Shown: piece by piece, positions 1 through 7,973 of the stretch
How the letters are laid out: every line of letters begins with the position of its first letter
Position numbering within the stretch: position 1 is the first letter of the stretch
From: Sinorhizobium sp. 8-89
Lineage (GTDB): Bacteria > Pseudomonadota > Alphaproteobacteria > Rhizobiales > Rhizobiaceae
NCBI RefSeq assembly: GCF_030124325.1
Contig: NZ_JASKLR010000005.1
Location: 124,001 to 188,000 of the forward strand
Reading direction: 5' to 3'
Length of the DNA stretch: 64,000 nucleotides
Position numbers and translations under genes: made by a program
Notes under the pieces: model-generated
Told to the model about the DNA's origin: nothing
Databases searched by the model: none
What the model saw: the letters and a program-made list of their open reading frames with translations, nothing else

Positions 1-148
1 TGCGGTGCTTGTCCTCGGCGAAATCGCGGATCTGCACGGCCTCGATCGACCATTGCCCGCGCTCCAGTGCTTTGCCGGCGAGCGAAACGCCAAGGTGTCC
101 GGGAAACATTTCCGGATAGAGCGTCAGGACCGTCGCGCGAAAGGACAT
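1..148 (-). CDS. trmD: tRNA (guanine-N1)-methyltransferase TrmD, N-terminal fragment
   Basis: This is the first 49 codons of TrmD, which methylates G37 of tRNAs next to the anticodon using S-adenosylmethionine. The rest lies beyond the left edge. The ATG at 148 opens a protein beginning [17 protein letters not shown], the typical TrmD start, followed by [15 protein letters not shown]. It lies 10 bp after the rimM stop on the same strand, in the conserved bacterial order rpsP-rimM-trmD, which supports the call despite the short fragment. Confidence 0.9.
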   Translation of the reverse strand, partial: MSFRATVLTLYPEMFPGHLGVSLAGKALERGQWSIEAVQIRDFAEDKHR

Positions 149-158
149 GCCGAACTGC

Positions 159-722
159 TCACTTGCTCTTCTTCGGGAACGGATTGCCGGCGCCGTCATC
201 CTTGGCGTCAAGAAGGCCGGCCGCAACCGGATCGACCAGCAGCCTGCCCGCCTCGAGATCAATTTCGAGTACCGACCATTCGGTAAAGGGGATCAGCACC
301 GGCCGCCGGCCCGGCCCCTTCAGTTCCAGCAGGTCGCCGGCACCGAAGTCGAAGACGCCGGTTACCGAGCCGTAACTCCGGCCGGTTCCGTCAACCGCCT
401 CCAACCCTTCGAGATCGGCGTAGAAGAACTCATCCTCGTCGAGATCGTCGTCGGGAAGATTGTCGCGTTCGATGAAAAGTTCGAGCCCGTTGAGGGCTTC
501 GGCGGCAGTCCGGTCGTTGATGCCGCGAAAGCGCACTACGACCATGTTCTTGGCCTCGCGGATTTCGAGCACCTCGAAGACGCGGCCGTCCGCGCTGTGC
601 AGGTTGCCGTAGTCGCCGAGCGCGGTCGGATCAGCGGTATAGGATTTTGCACGCACTTCGCCGCGCAGGCCCTGGGCCGCACCGATCGTCGCCACCAGGA
701 CTGGATTTTCAAGTTTGCTCAT
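159..722 (-). CDS. rimM: Ribosome maturation factor RimM
   Basis: RimM (187 aa) helps assemble the head of the 30S subunit around S19. The protein opens [24 protein letters not shown], the usual RimM N-terminal beta-barrel start, and the C-terminal PRC-barrel part contains [18 protein letters not shown] and the LIPF motif. A longer reading from upstream is possible, but residue 1 is placed at the ATG at 722 because homology begins there. It sits between rpsP and trmD and is probably cotranscribed with them. The tail is Lys/Asp-rich and variable. Confidence 0.95.
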   Translation of the reverse strand: MSKLENPVLVATIGAAQGLRGEVRAKSYTADPTALGDYGNLHSADGRVFEVLEIREAKNMVVVRFRGINDRTAAEALNGLELFIERDNLPDDDLDEDEFFYADLEGLEAVDGTGRSYGSVTGVFDFGAGDLLELKGPGRRPVLIPFTEWSVLEIDLEAGRLLVDPVAAGLLDAKDDGAGNPFPKKSK

Positions 723-779
723 GGTCTGCATCCATTTCCGATTTCGGGGCGCGGTCCGGAATTCCGTGTGCACATAAAG

Positions 780-812
780 CAAAACGGGCGGCATGAAAAT
801 GCCACCCGTTTG
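780..812 (-). terminator. Hairpin between rpsP and rimM
   Basis: A 13-bp inverted repeat (782-794 with 799-811, one mismatch, GAAA loop) lies 21 bp past the rpsP stop. On the minus strand it is followed by a T-rich stretch. It could be a partial terminator that makes ribosomal protein S16 more abundant than RimM and TrmD, or an mRNA-stabilising hairpin. The structure is seen; the function is inferred. Confidence 0.5.
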
Positions 813-832
813 CCACACCGTTTTGACGGATA

Positions 833-1207
833 TTATTCCGCGGCTGCTTCGGCAGCGGCTGCAGCCGCTTCTTCGGCGCGCTGCTTGGCTTCAGCGGCAC
901 GTTCCTGTGCCTTCTTGCCGGGCTGTGCCTTGTTCGGGTTGTTGCGGGCCGGGCGCTTGGCAAGACCAGCCTGGTCGAGGAAGCGCAGGACGCGGTCGGT
1001 CGGCTGCGCGCCCTGGGCGATCCAGTGGTTCACGCGGTCAGCGTCGAGCTCGACGCGCTTTTCGTCGTCCTTGCCGAGCATCGGGTTCCAGGAACCGAGC
1101 TTCTCGAGGAAGCGGCCGTCACGCGGGCTGCGCGCATCGGCGACAACGATCTGGTAGTAGGGGCGCTTCTTGGAACCACCACGGGCGAGACGAATTTTCA
1201 GTGCCAT
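833..1207 (-). CDS. rpsP: 30S ribosomal protein S16
   Basis: S16 (124 aa) is a primary-binding protein of the small ribosomal subunit. The sequence begins [21 protein letters not shown] and contains the conserved [16 protein letters not shown] block. The ATG at 1207 is chosen because it gives the universal S16 N terminus. Beyond the core of about 80 residues there is a Lys/Arg and Ala-rich C-terminal extension (roughly residues 85-124), common in rhizobia and probably flexible. It heads the rpsP-rimM-trmD group. Confidence 0.97.
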   Translation of the reverse strand: MALKIRLARGGSKKRPYYQIVVADARSPRDGRFLEKLGSWNPMLGKDDEKRVELDADRVNHWIAQGAQPTDRVLRFLDQAGLAKRPARNNPNKAQPGKKAQERAAEAKQRAEEAAAAAAEAAAE

Positions 1208-1245
1208 TTCAATTACTCCTTGCAGGCTTCTTTTGACCGCTTCTT

Positions 1246-1581
1246 TCAAGCGGAATGGGTTGCGCCGGCGTTGCTCGCGGGCTGCGAGCGATCGGCGGCG
1301 ATGGCTTCATGATGCCGGATGACTTCCTTGATGATGAAGTTCAGGAACTTCTCGGCGAAATCCGGGTCCAGATTGGCATCCTTCGCCAGACGGCGGAGGC
1401 GTTCGATCTGGTATTCCTCGCGCGCCGGATCCGCCGGCGGCAATTGATGCTTGGCTTTCAGAACGCCGACCGCCTTGGTGCAGCGGAAACGTTCGGCCAG
1501 CATGTGGACGAGCGCGGCATCGATATTGTCGATCGATTGCCGGTAGCCCGCCAATTCCTCTCTGATCTCGGGATCAACCAT
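1246..1581 (-). CDS. Chorismate mutase (AroQ class)
   Basis: A 111-aa monofunctional chorismate mutase of the all-helical AroQ type, converting chorismate to prephenate for phenylalanine and tyrosine synthesis in the cytoplasm. Family marks are the N-terminal [20 protein letters not shown] helix, the [21 protein letters not shown] segment and the C-terminal [12 protein letters not shown]. The ATG at 1581 lies 15 nt after the ffh stop. An alternative GTG at 1599 would overlap that stop by 4 nt and add six residues. The gene is sandwiched between ffh and rpsP and probably reads through from ffh. Confidence 0.9.
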   Translation of the reverse strand: MVDPEIREELAGYRQSIDNIDAALVHMLAERFRCTKAVGVLKAKHQLPPADPAREEYQIERLRRLAKDANLDPDFAEKFLNFIIKEVIRHHEAIAADRSQPASNAGATHSA

Positions 1582-1595
1582 TTGTCTCGCGATCC

Positions 1596-3173
1596 TCACT
1601 TCTTCTTGGGCAAGCCGGGAAGGCCGGGGAAACCGAGACCCGGAAGCTTTGCGCCGCCCAGGCCTGGCAGTCCTTGGCCGGGCAATCCGCCACCACCGAC
1701 GCCAGGTAGACCGCCGCCAGGTTTTCCGAGGCCGGCAGCTTCCGCCTGCTTCTGCAGGGCTTCGAGCTGCTTCGGGTCGAGCTTCGAGAGATCCGGCATG
1801 GCGCCGCTGATGCCCCCAAGCCCCATCTTGTTGGCAAGACCGCCCATCATCTGCTTCATCATGCCGCCTTTGCCCTTGCCACCCATCATCTTCATCATGT
1901 CCGCCATCTGGCGGTGCATCTTCAGAAGCTTGTTGATGTCGGCGGCATCGGTGCCGGAGCCGCTGGCGATGCGCTTCTTGCGCGAATGCTTGAGGATATC
2001 CGGATTGGCGCGCTCGGCCTTGGTCATCGACGAGATGATGGCGAGCTGGCGCTTGAAAAGCTTGTCGTCGAGGCCGGCGGCGGCCATCTTGTCCTTCATG
2101 CCGGCCATGCCGGGCATCAGCCCCATGATGCCGCCCATGCCCCCCATCTTCTGCATTTGGCGGAGCTGATCGGCGAGGTCGTTCAGGTCGAACTTGCCCT
2201 TGGCCATTTTGGCGGCCATGGCGGCCGCCTTTTCGGTGTCGATGTTTTCCGCCGCCTTTTCGACCAGCGAAACGATATCGCCCATGCCGAGGATACGGTC
2301 GGCGACGCGGCGGGGATGGAACTCCTCGAGCTCATCCATCTTCTCGCCGACGCCGATGAGCTTGATCGGCTTGCCAGTGACGGCGCGCATCGACAGCGCC
2401 GCACCGCCTCGGCCGTCGCCGTCCATGCGGGTCAGCACGAGACCGGTGATGCCGACGCGGTCGTCGAAATTGCGTGCGAGATTGACCGCGTCCTGACCGG
2501 TCAGCGCATCGGCAACGAGCAGGATCTCGTGCGGATTGGACTTCCGCTTGATCTCCGCCATCTCGATCATCAACGGCTCGTCGATATGGGTACGGCCGGC
2601 CGTATCGAGGATGACGATGTCATGGCCGCCGAGCTTGGCCGCCTGGACGGCGCGCGCGGCAATGTCGGTCGGCGACTGACCGGCGATAATCGGCAGCGTA
2701 TCGACGCCCGTCTGGACGCCAAGCTGGCGCAATTGCTCCTGCGCGGCCGGACGACGAGTATCGAGCGAAGCCATCAGGACCTTCTTCTTGTCCCGCGCCG
2801 TCAGCCGCTTGGCGATCTTGCCGGTCGTCGTCGTCTTGCCCGAGCCCTGCAGGCCGACCATCATGATGACGACCGGAGCGGGCGCGTTGAGGTCGATCGG
2901 CACGCCCTCGGAGCCGAGCATTGCGACAAGCTCGTCATGGACGATCTTGACGACCATCTGGCCGGGCTTGATCGACTTCAGGATTTCGGCGCCGACCGCC
3001 TTCTCGCGAACCTTTTCGGTGAAGGAACGTACGACATCGAGCGCGACGTCGGCTTCGAGCAGCGCACGGCGAACCTCCCGGAGCGCCGCGGAAACATCAG
3101 CTTCCGACAGGGCGCCGCGGCCGGTCAGTCCATTCAATATGGAACCAAGACGGTCCTGGAGGCTCTCGAACAT
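1596..3173 (-). CDS. ffh: Signal recognition particle protein Ffh
   Basis: Ffh (525 aa) binds signal peptides of nascent membrane proteins together with 4.5S RNA and docks on FtsY. An N domain is followed by the GTPase domain with the P loop GLQGSGKTTTTGK near residue 108 and DTAGR near 190, then a methionine-rich M domain (about residues 300-440). The tail after about residue 465 is an unusual Gly/Pro/Leu-rich stretch with repeated PGLPG-type units ending in KKK. Its partner receptor, ftsY, is encoded about 5 kb away. Confidence 0.97.
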   Translation of the reverse strand: MFESLQDRLGSILNGLTGRGALSEADVSAALREVRRALLEADVALDVVRSFTEKVREKAVGAEILKSIKPGQMVVKIVHDELVAMLGSEGVPIDLNAPAPVVIMMVGLQGSGKTTTTGKIAKRLTARDKKKVLMASLDTRRPAAQEQLRQLGVQTGVDTLPIIAGQSPTDIAARAVQAAKLGGHDIVILDTAGRTHIDEPLMIEMAEIKRKSNPHEILLVADALTGQDAVNLARNFDDRVGITGLVLTRMDGDGRGGAALSMRAVTGKPIKLIGVGEKMDELEEFHPRRVADRILGMGDIVSLVEKAAENIDTEKAAAMAAKMAKGKFDLNDLADQLRQMQKMGGMGGIMGLMPGMAGMKDKMAAAGLDDKLFKRQLAIISSMTKAERANPDILKHSRKKRIASGSGTDAADINKLLKMHRQMADMMKMMGGKGKGGMMKQMMGGLANKMGLGGISGAMPDLSKLDPKQLEALQKQAEAAGLGKPGGGLPGVGGGGLPGQGLPGLGGAKLPGLGFPGLPGLPKKK

Positions 3174-3431
3174 TCTCTCTTCCTTCTGGTTTCCGGTTTT
3201 ACCAATGGTTCAGCCGGAAACGTGGGTTCCCTCGCCCGGAAAACAAGGCACAAAGCCAAAAACCACCCGAGGGCGCAACGCGCTGTCGGATGTTGACCTC
3301 CGGGCTCTCTTTATACCTTTGCGGGGCCCGGTCGGCGGCTTCGAAGTCTTCACTTGCGAAGGAATTGGCCGCGATAAACAGGAAAGCGGGTGAAAAGTCA
3401 AGGATTGGCGGCAAATTCGCTGGAGGCCGCT

Positions 3432-4079
3432 TCAGGTGAGGACGGCACCCCGCCCTTCGAGCGCCTCGGAATGCTTGCGCCATTCACCCTCGTCACGACT
3501 CAATACGGCGTTTTCGAGGATCTCCACTCGGTAGCCGCGGTTGAGCGCGCCGTTGGCCGTGTTCTGGACGCAATAGCAACCATCGAGCCCTGTCAGCAGC
3601 AACGTGCCGACCCTGTTTGCGGCGAGGTAGCCCTCGAGCTCCGGCGACGAGAAGCTGTCGCTCACCGATTTCACCACCTCGAAATCCGGCGTCAGCGGCA
3701 ACGAAAGACCGAGCCCCTTCGATCCCGGAATTCCCCGCCCCTCGCCAAACAGCCAGATCATCAGCCGGATGAGCGGAGCGCCATAGACATGACGGACGGC
3801 GATCACCGGGATTTCGGCTTCGCTCGCCTTGACGACGGCCGTGCTGATCATGGCAAGGCGCGCCTTCAGATAGGCCTCCTCCCAGCCGAACTTCCCGCCG
3901 ACGGAGGTGAAATCCTTCTGCACGTCAATGACGAGCAGCGCCAGGTTCGGCCGCATGGAAATGTCGATGCGCTCGCCGGTGGTCGGCGTGTTCGCCCTCC
4001 GCAACTCATATCTCAAGCGCATGGTAAAGAGGGCGACAGCAAGGAGGATCGCCCCGACCACCGCCAGAACCCACATCAT
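3432..4079 (-). CDS. Isochorismatase-family hydrolase with membrane anchor
   Basis: A 215-aa cysteine hydrolase of the isochorismatase superfamily. An N-terminal hydrophobic helix (MMWVLAVVGAILLAVALF) suggests membrane attachment, which is unusual in this mostly soluble family. The catalytic Asp is in LALLVIDVQKDF (about residue 46) and the Cys lies in TGLDGCYCVQNTA. Substrate cannot be deduced; nicotinamidase, isochorismatase and other amide hydrolases share this fold. The ATG at 4079 overlaps the TGA of the upstream MarR gene as ATGA, implying translational coupling and control by that regulator. Confidence 0.8.
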   Translation of the reverse strand: MMWVLAVVGAILLAVALFTMRLRYELRRANTPTTGERIDISMRPNLALLVIDVQKDFTSVGGKFGWEEAYLKARLAMISTAVVKASEAEIPVIAVRHVYGAPLIRLMIWLFGEGRGIPGSKGLGLSLPLTPDFEVVKSVSDSFSSPELEGYLAANRVGTLLLTGLDGCYCVQNTANGALNRGYRVEILENAVLSRDEGEWRKHSEALEGRGAVLT

Positions 4080-4549
4080 CCGCGTTCCTCCACACCCCAT
4101 TGGCGTGCCAGTTCCTCGAACGCCGCATCGACGCGAGTCATCACCCGGAGAGCCACCACCACCTCCGTCTGGTTGATGTCGCCGAGAGCGGCATGCAGCA
4201 GTTCGAGTTCGCGCTGGTGGATCGCGTTGAACAACTCGCGGCCGGCGGGGGTTGGAGCGCAGAAATAGGCTCTGCGATGCTCGGGATTGGGCTTTTTCTC
4301 GATCAGGGCTTTCGCCAGGAGGCCGGCGGCCATGCGCTGGACGAACTGCCTCTTCATCGACAGCCGCCTTGCTGCTTCCGGCACCGTCAACGGCTCTCCG
4401 CAGAGCAATTCCAGCACGGCACGCTCGGCGACCGTAATTCCTGCCCCCTCAAGCATTCTCTCAACCGTCCTGTTGACGTTGCGATGGATGGGGCGAAGAA
4501 GTCTGATAGCCTTGTAAAGGCGTTCCTGTTTATCGAAGCGAACAAGCAT
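4076..4549 (-). CDS. MarR-family transcriptional regulator
   Basis: A 157-aa winged-helix regulator of the MarR type. The central LTVPEAARRLSMKRQFVQRMAAGLLAKALIE is the helix-turn-helix, followed by the wing NPEHRRAYFCAPTPAGRELF. It is coupled by a 4-nt overlap to the isochorismatase-like gene downstream and diverges from the metallo-beta-lactamase-fold gene at 4672 across a 120-bp intergenic space, so it may regulate either or both. No clear operator palindrome was identified in that space. Ligand unknown. Confidence 0.88.
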   Translation of the reverse strand: MLVRFDKQERLYKAIRLLRPIHRNVNRTVERMLEGAGITVAERAVLELLCGEPLTVPEAARRLSMKRQFVQRMAAGLLAKALIEKKPNPEHRRAYFCAPTPAGRELFNAIHQRELELLHAALGDINQTEVVVALRVMTRVDAAFEELARQWGVEERG

Positions 4550-4671
4550 CTGCGCATAATAGCAATCGAGTTGTCATCTTCAAGAATTTGTTAAGGGCCC
4601 TTGCCTCCGCCCTGTGATGAGGCGTCCGGCGCGCCTATCTTGTTTCATTGCAACGGCAGCCGAGGACGGCA

Positions 4672-5688
4672 ATGAAGAAAGGTGGCAATCCCTATTACAG
4701 CGGGCCCGTTTCGGACCATTTCGACGGCGTTCGCTTCTTCAATCCCGGCGGCACCGCGCCGCGTGGCTTCGGCGATCTGCTGCGCTGGCAGCTCGGCGGC
4801 CGCCGGACAAGATGGCCGGGCCACTATGCCAGTCCGTTCCTTCAGGGGAGACCCGACCTCAATGTCGACGGCGACGGTCTGAGGGTAACCATGGTCGGGC
4901 ACGCGACGCTCCTGATCCAGGTCGGCGGGTGGAACATCTTGACCGACCCGGTCTGGTCGCATCGCGCAAGCCCCTTCACCTTTGCCGGTCCACACCGGCG
5001 CAACGCGCCCGGCATTCTCATGGATGACCTGCCGCCGATCGATATCGTGCTCGTCACGCACAATCACTACGACCACCTCGACCTCGCCACGCTCACCGCA
5101 TTGAACGCGGAACACGCGCCACGCATCGTGACGCCGCTCGGCAACGACACGATCATCCGGCGTTCGGTCCCGAACGCGGAAATATCCGTTGTCGACTGGG
5201 GCGACCGGGTCGAGGTGGAAGACGGGATCACCATCCACGCCGAGCCCTGCCATCACTGGTCGGCACGCCGCTCCGGCGACCGGCGCATGGCGCTATGGGC
5301 CGCCTTCGTGATCGAGACGCCGGCCGGCAAGATCTATCATGTCGGCGACACCGGCTTTCACGACGGCATCAACTATCGTGCCGCCCGCGCCAAGCACGGT
5401 TCATTCCGCCTCGCCAATCTGCCGTTCGGCTCCTACGAGCCGCGCTGGTTCATGGCGTCCCAGCACCAGAACCCGGAGGAGGCGGTCATGGGCATGATCG
5501 CCTGCGGCGCCGAGCACGTCGCCGGGCACCACTGGGGCACGTTCCGGCTGACCAACGAGGGGATCGAGGAGCCGCTGAAAGCCCTTGAGGCAGCGCTCGA
5601 AAAGGCCGGCATAGAACGGACGCGGTTCAGGGCATTGCGTCCCGGCGAGGTCTTCGACGTTCCCGCCGCCGCAAAGAGCGCCGAATAA
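4672..5688 (+). CDS. Metallo-beta-lactamase-fold hydrolase (NAPE-PLD/RomA-like)
   Basis: A 338-aa metal-dependent hydrolase. The hallmark THNHYDHLD (about residues 129-137) binds the zinc ions, with further ligands in PCHHW, HVGDTGFHDG and the C-terminal GHHWGTF. The long N-terminal part with GHATLLIQVGGWNILTDP matches the group containing N-acyl-phosphatidylethanolamine phospholipase D and bacterial RomA/UlaG-like proteins. The ATG at 4672 is preferred over upstream starts because the conserved reading KKGGNPYYSGPVSDHFDG begins there. No signal peptide is visible. The physiological substrate in bacteria is not known. Confidence 0.85.
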   Translation: MKKGGNPYYSGPVSDHFDGVRFFNPGGTAPRGFGDLLRWQLGGRRTRWPGHYASPFLQGRPDLNVDGDGLRVTMVGHATLLIQVGGWNILTDPVWSHRASPFTFAGPHRRNAPGILMDDLPPIDIVLVTHNHYDHLDLATLTALNAEHAPRIVTPLGNDTIIRRSVPNAEISVVDWGDRVEVEDGITIHAEPCHHWSARRSGDRRMALWAAFVIETPAGKIYHVGDTGFHDGINYRAARAKHGSFRLANLPFGSYEPRWFMASQHQNPEEAVMGMIACGAEHVAGHHWGTFRLTNEGIEEPLKALEAALEKAGIERTRFRALRPGEVFDVPAAAKSAE

Positions 5689-5781
5689 AGCGGGCACTGG
5701 TAATTTCCGGGCTTTTCCGCCATATACAGCGCAAATGAAGGACGCCTCCCCGGAATTGGAGGCCAGTTGGACAATCGCGAC

Positions 5782-6687
5782 ATGGCCGACAGCGTGCAAT
5801 TTGCCAGGATGAACGGGCTTGGAAACAAGATCCTGGTCGTTGACATGCGCGGCCGGAAGGATCGCGTGACGCCTGAAGCCGCCATTGCGCTCAATGCCGA
5901 TCCGGCCACGGAATTCGATCAGATCATGGCGATCCACGATCCCAAGGCCGCCGGCACCGATGCCTGGATCGAGATCATCAATTCCGACGGATCGATGGCG
6001 CAGGCTTGCGGCAACGGCACCCGTTGCGTCGTCCAGGCGCTCGCGGCCGAAACCGGCAAGAAGGCCTTCCTCTTCCATACGGTCGCCGGCCTGCTCGAAG
6101 CGAAGGAGCATGACGACGGCACGATCTCGGTCGACATGGGAAGCCCACGTTTTGGCTGGAACGAAATCCCGCTCTCGGAGGAATTCCACGACACCCGCCG
6201 GATCGAACTGCAGATCGGGCCGATCGACGATCCTGTCCTGCATTCGCCTTCCGTTGCCTCGATGGGCAACCCGCATGCGATCTTCTGGGTCGAGAACGAC
6301 GTCTGGTCCTATGAACTCGATCGCTTCGGGCCGCTGCTCGAAAATCATCCGATGTTCCCCGAGCGCGCCAACATCTCGATCGCCCGCGTCCGTTCGCCTC
6401 AGGAAATGGATCTCAGGACCTGGGAGCGTGGCACGGGGCTGACGCTTGCCTGCGGCTCGGCCGCCTGTGCCGCCACCGTCAGCGGTGTCCGGACTGGCCG
6501 GACGGAGCGGACGGTGACTGTGAACGTTCCGGGCGGGCCGCTCCTCATCGAATGGCGCGAGCGGGACGATCACGTGATCATGACCGGACCGGCCGAGTGG
6601 GAATGGTCGGGCACCGTCGATCCAGCCTCCGGCGCCTTTCAGCGCGACGGCGCTCCGGCTGGCGACAGCGGAGCACAGGCACTTTGA
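5782..6687 (+). CDS. dapF: Diaminopimelate epimerase
   Basis: DapF (301 aa) converts LL- to meso-diaminopimelate for lysine and peptidoglycan synthesis. The two catalytic cysteines are in [12 protein letters not shown] (about residue 76) and [15 protein letters not shown] (about residue 223), both intact. Start choice is open: ATG 5782 gives the family length, but a GGAGG at 5758-5762 stands 4 nt before an in-frame TTG at 5767, which would add five residues. The downstream mtaB start overlaps its stop as TTGA, so the two genes are translationally coupled. Confidence 0.96.
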   Translation: MADSVQFARMNGLGNKILVVDMRGRKDRVTPEAAIALNADPATEFDQIMAIHDPKAAGTDAWIEIINSDGSMAQACGNGTRCVVQALAAETGKKAFLFHTVAGLLEAKEHDDGTISVDMGSPRFGWNEIPLSEEFHDTRRIELQIGPIDDPVLHSPSVASMGNPHAIFWVENDVWSYELDRFGPLLENHPMFPERANISIARVRSPQEMDLRTWERGTGLTLACGSAACAATVSGVRTGRTERTVTVNVPGGPLLIEWRERDDHVIMTGPAEWEWSGTVDPASGAFQRDGAPAGDSGAQAL

Positions 6688-7958
6688 GCGGCGTCGAGGT
6701 CATAACCTTCGGCTGCCGCCTCAACACCTATGAATCGGAAGTGATGCGGGCCGAAGCCGAGAAGGCGGGGCTGAACAACGCCATTCTCGTCAACACCTGC
6801 GCCGTAACCGGCGAGGCCGTGCGCCAGGCGCGCCAGGCGATCCGCCGTGCACGGCGCGACAACCCGCACGCCCGCATCATTGTCACCGGCTGCGCCGCCC
6901 AGACGGAGAAGGAAACCTTTGCCGAAATGGCCGAGGTGGATGCAGTGCTCGGCAACGAGGAAAAGCTAAAGAGCGCCTCCTATCGCTCGCTACCGGATTT
7001 CGGCGTCTCAGCGGAAGAAAAGCTCCGCGTCAACGACATAATGAGCGTCACGGAAACCGCGCCCCAGATGGTGAAGCATATAGACGGGCACGTGCGCGCC
7101 TTCATCCAGGTGCAGAACGGCTGCGACCATCGCTGCACCTTCTGCATTATTCCTTTCGGCCGCGGCAATTCCCGCTCGGTACCAATGGGCGCGGTCGTCG
7201 AACAGGCGCGCCGGCTTGTCGAAGGCGGCTATCGCGAGATCGTGCTGACCGGCGTCGACGCGACGAGCTATGGCGCCGATCTACCGGGAACGCCGACGCT
7301 CGGGCTGCTTGCCAAGACGCTGTTGAAACAGGTGCCGGACATCCTGCGCCTGCGCCTCTCCTCGATCGACAGCATCGAGGCCGATCGGCATCTCCTCGAT
7401 CTGATCGCTGACGAGCCGCGCTTCATGCCGCATCTGCATCTTTCGCTCCAGCACGGCGACGACCTCATTCTGAAGCGCATGAAGCGGCGGCATTCGGGTG
7501 CCGATGCCCGCGCCTTCTGTGATCAGGTGCGGCGCCTAAGGCCCGAGATCAGCTTCGGCGCCGACATGATCGCCGGTTTTCCGACCGAGACCGAGGCGAT
7601 GTTCGAGAATGCCGCGCGCCTCGCGGCGGACTGCGGCATAGCCCACCTGCACGTCTTTCCTTACAGCGCTCGCCCCGGCACGCCGGCCGCACGGATGCCG
7701 CAGGTCGATCGGGCGCTCGTCAAGGAGCGCGCCGCCCGTCTCCGCGCGAAGGGCGCCGAGCTTCACGCCGCGCACCTTGACCGAATGGTTGGCGGCGAGC
7801 AGTCGATCCTGGTCGAGATGAACGGGCTCGCGCACACGGAAAACTTCACGCTCGTCGATGCAGCCGGCCTCGAGCCGCGGTCGCTCATTAACGTCACGAT
7901 CACCGGGCACAATGGCAAGCACCTGACGATGCAGCGAAAACAGCTGGCTGCGGCCTGA
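6684..7958 (+). CDS. mtaB: tRNA t6A37 methylthiotransferase MtaB
   Basis: A 424-aa radical-SAM methylthiotransferase that adds a methylthio group to t6A37 in tRNAs reading ANN codons. The order is the UPF0004 domain (cysteines in [20 protein letters not shown] and VTGCAAQ), the radical SAM centre CDHRCTFC near residue 147, then a C-terminal TRAM-like part. The TTG at 6684 is chosen because the protein begins exactly at the family start [16 protein letters not shown] and TTGA overlaps the dapF stop. The open frame upstream of it is only the dapF shadow. Confidence 0.94.
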   Translation: MSGVEVITFGCRLNTYESEVMRAEAEKAGLNNAILVNTCAVTGEAVRQARQAIRRARRDNPHARIIVTGCAAQTEKETFAEMAEVDAVLGNEEKLKSASYRSLPDFGVSAEEKLRVNDIMSVTETAPQMVKHIDGHVRAFIQVQNGCDHRCTFCIIPFGRGNSRSVPMGAVVEQARRLVEGGYREIVLTGVDATSYGADLPGTPTLGLLAKTLLKQVPDILRLRLSSIDSIEADRHLLDLIADEPRFMPHLHLSLQHGDDLILKRMKRRHSGADARAFCDQVRRLRPEISFGADMIAGFPTETEAMFENAARLAADCGIAHLHVFPYSARPGTPAARMPQVDRALVKERAARLRAKGAELHAAHLDRMVGGEQSILVEMNGLAHTENFTLVDAAGLEPRSLINVTITGHNGKHLTMQRKQLAAA

Positions 7959-7973
7959 CACGCGGATATTCCC

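Noticed and set aside
147-1157. Long plus-strand open frame of 336 codons
   Set aside because: It is antisense to rimM and rpsP, which are clear by homology; its translation resembles no family. Long antisense frames are expected in GC-rich DNA.
1914-3296. Plus-strand open frame of 460 codons
   Set aside because: Antisense to ffh; composition rich in His/Arg/Leu as typical for shadows, no recognisable domain.
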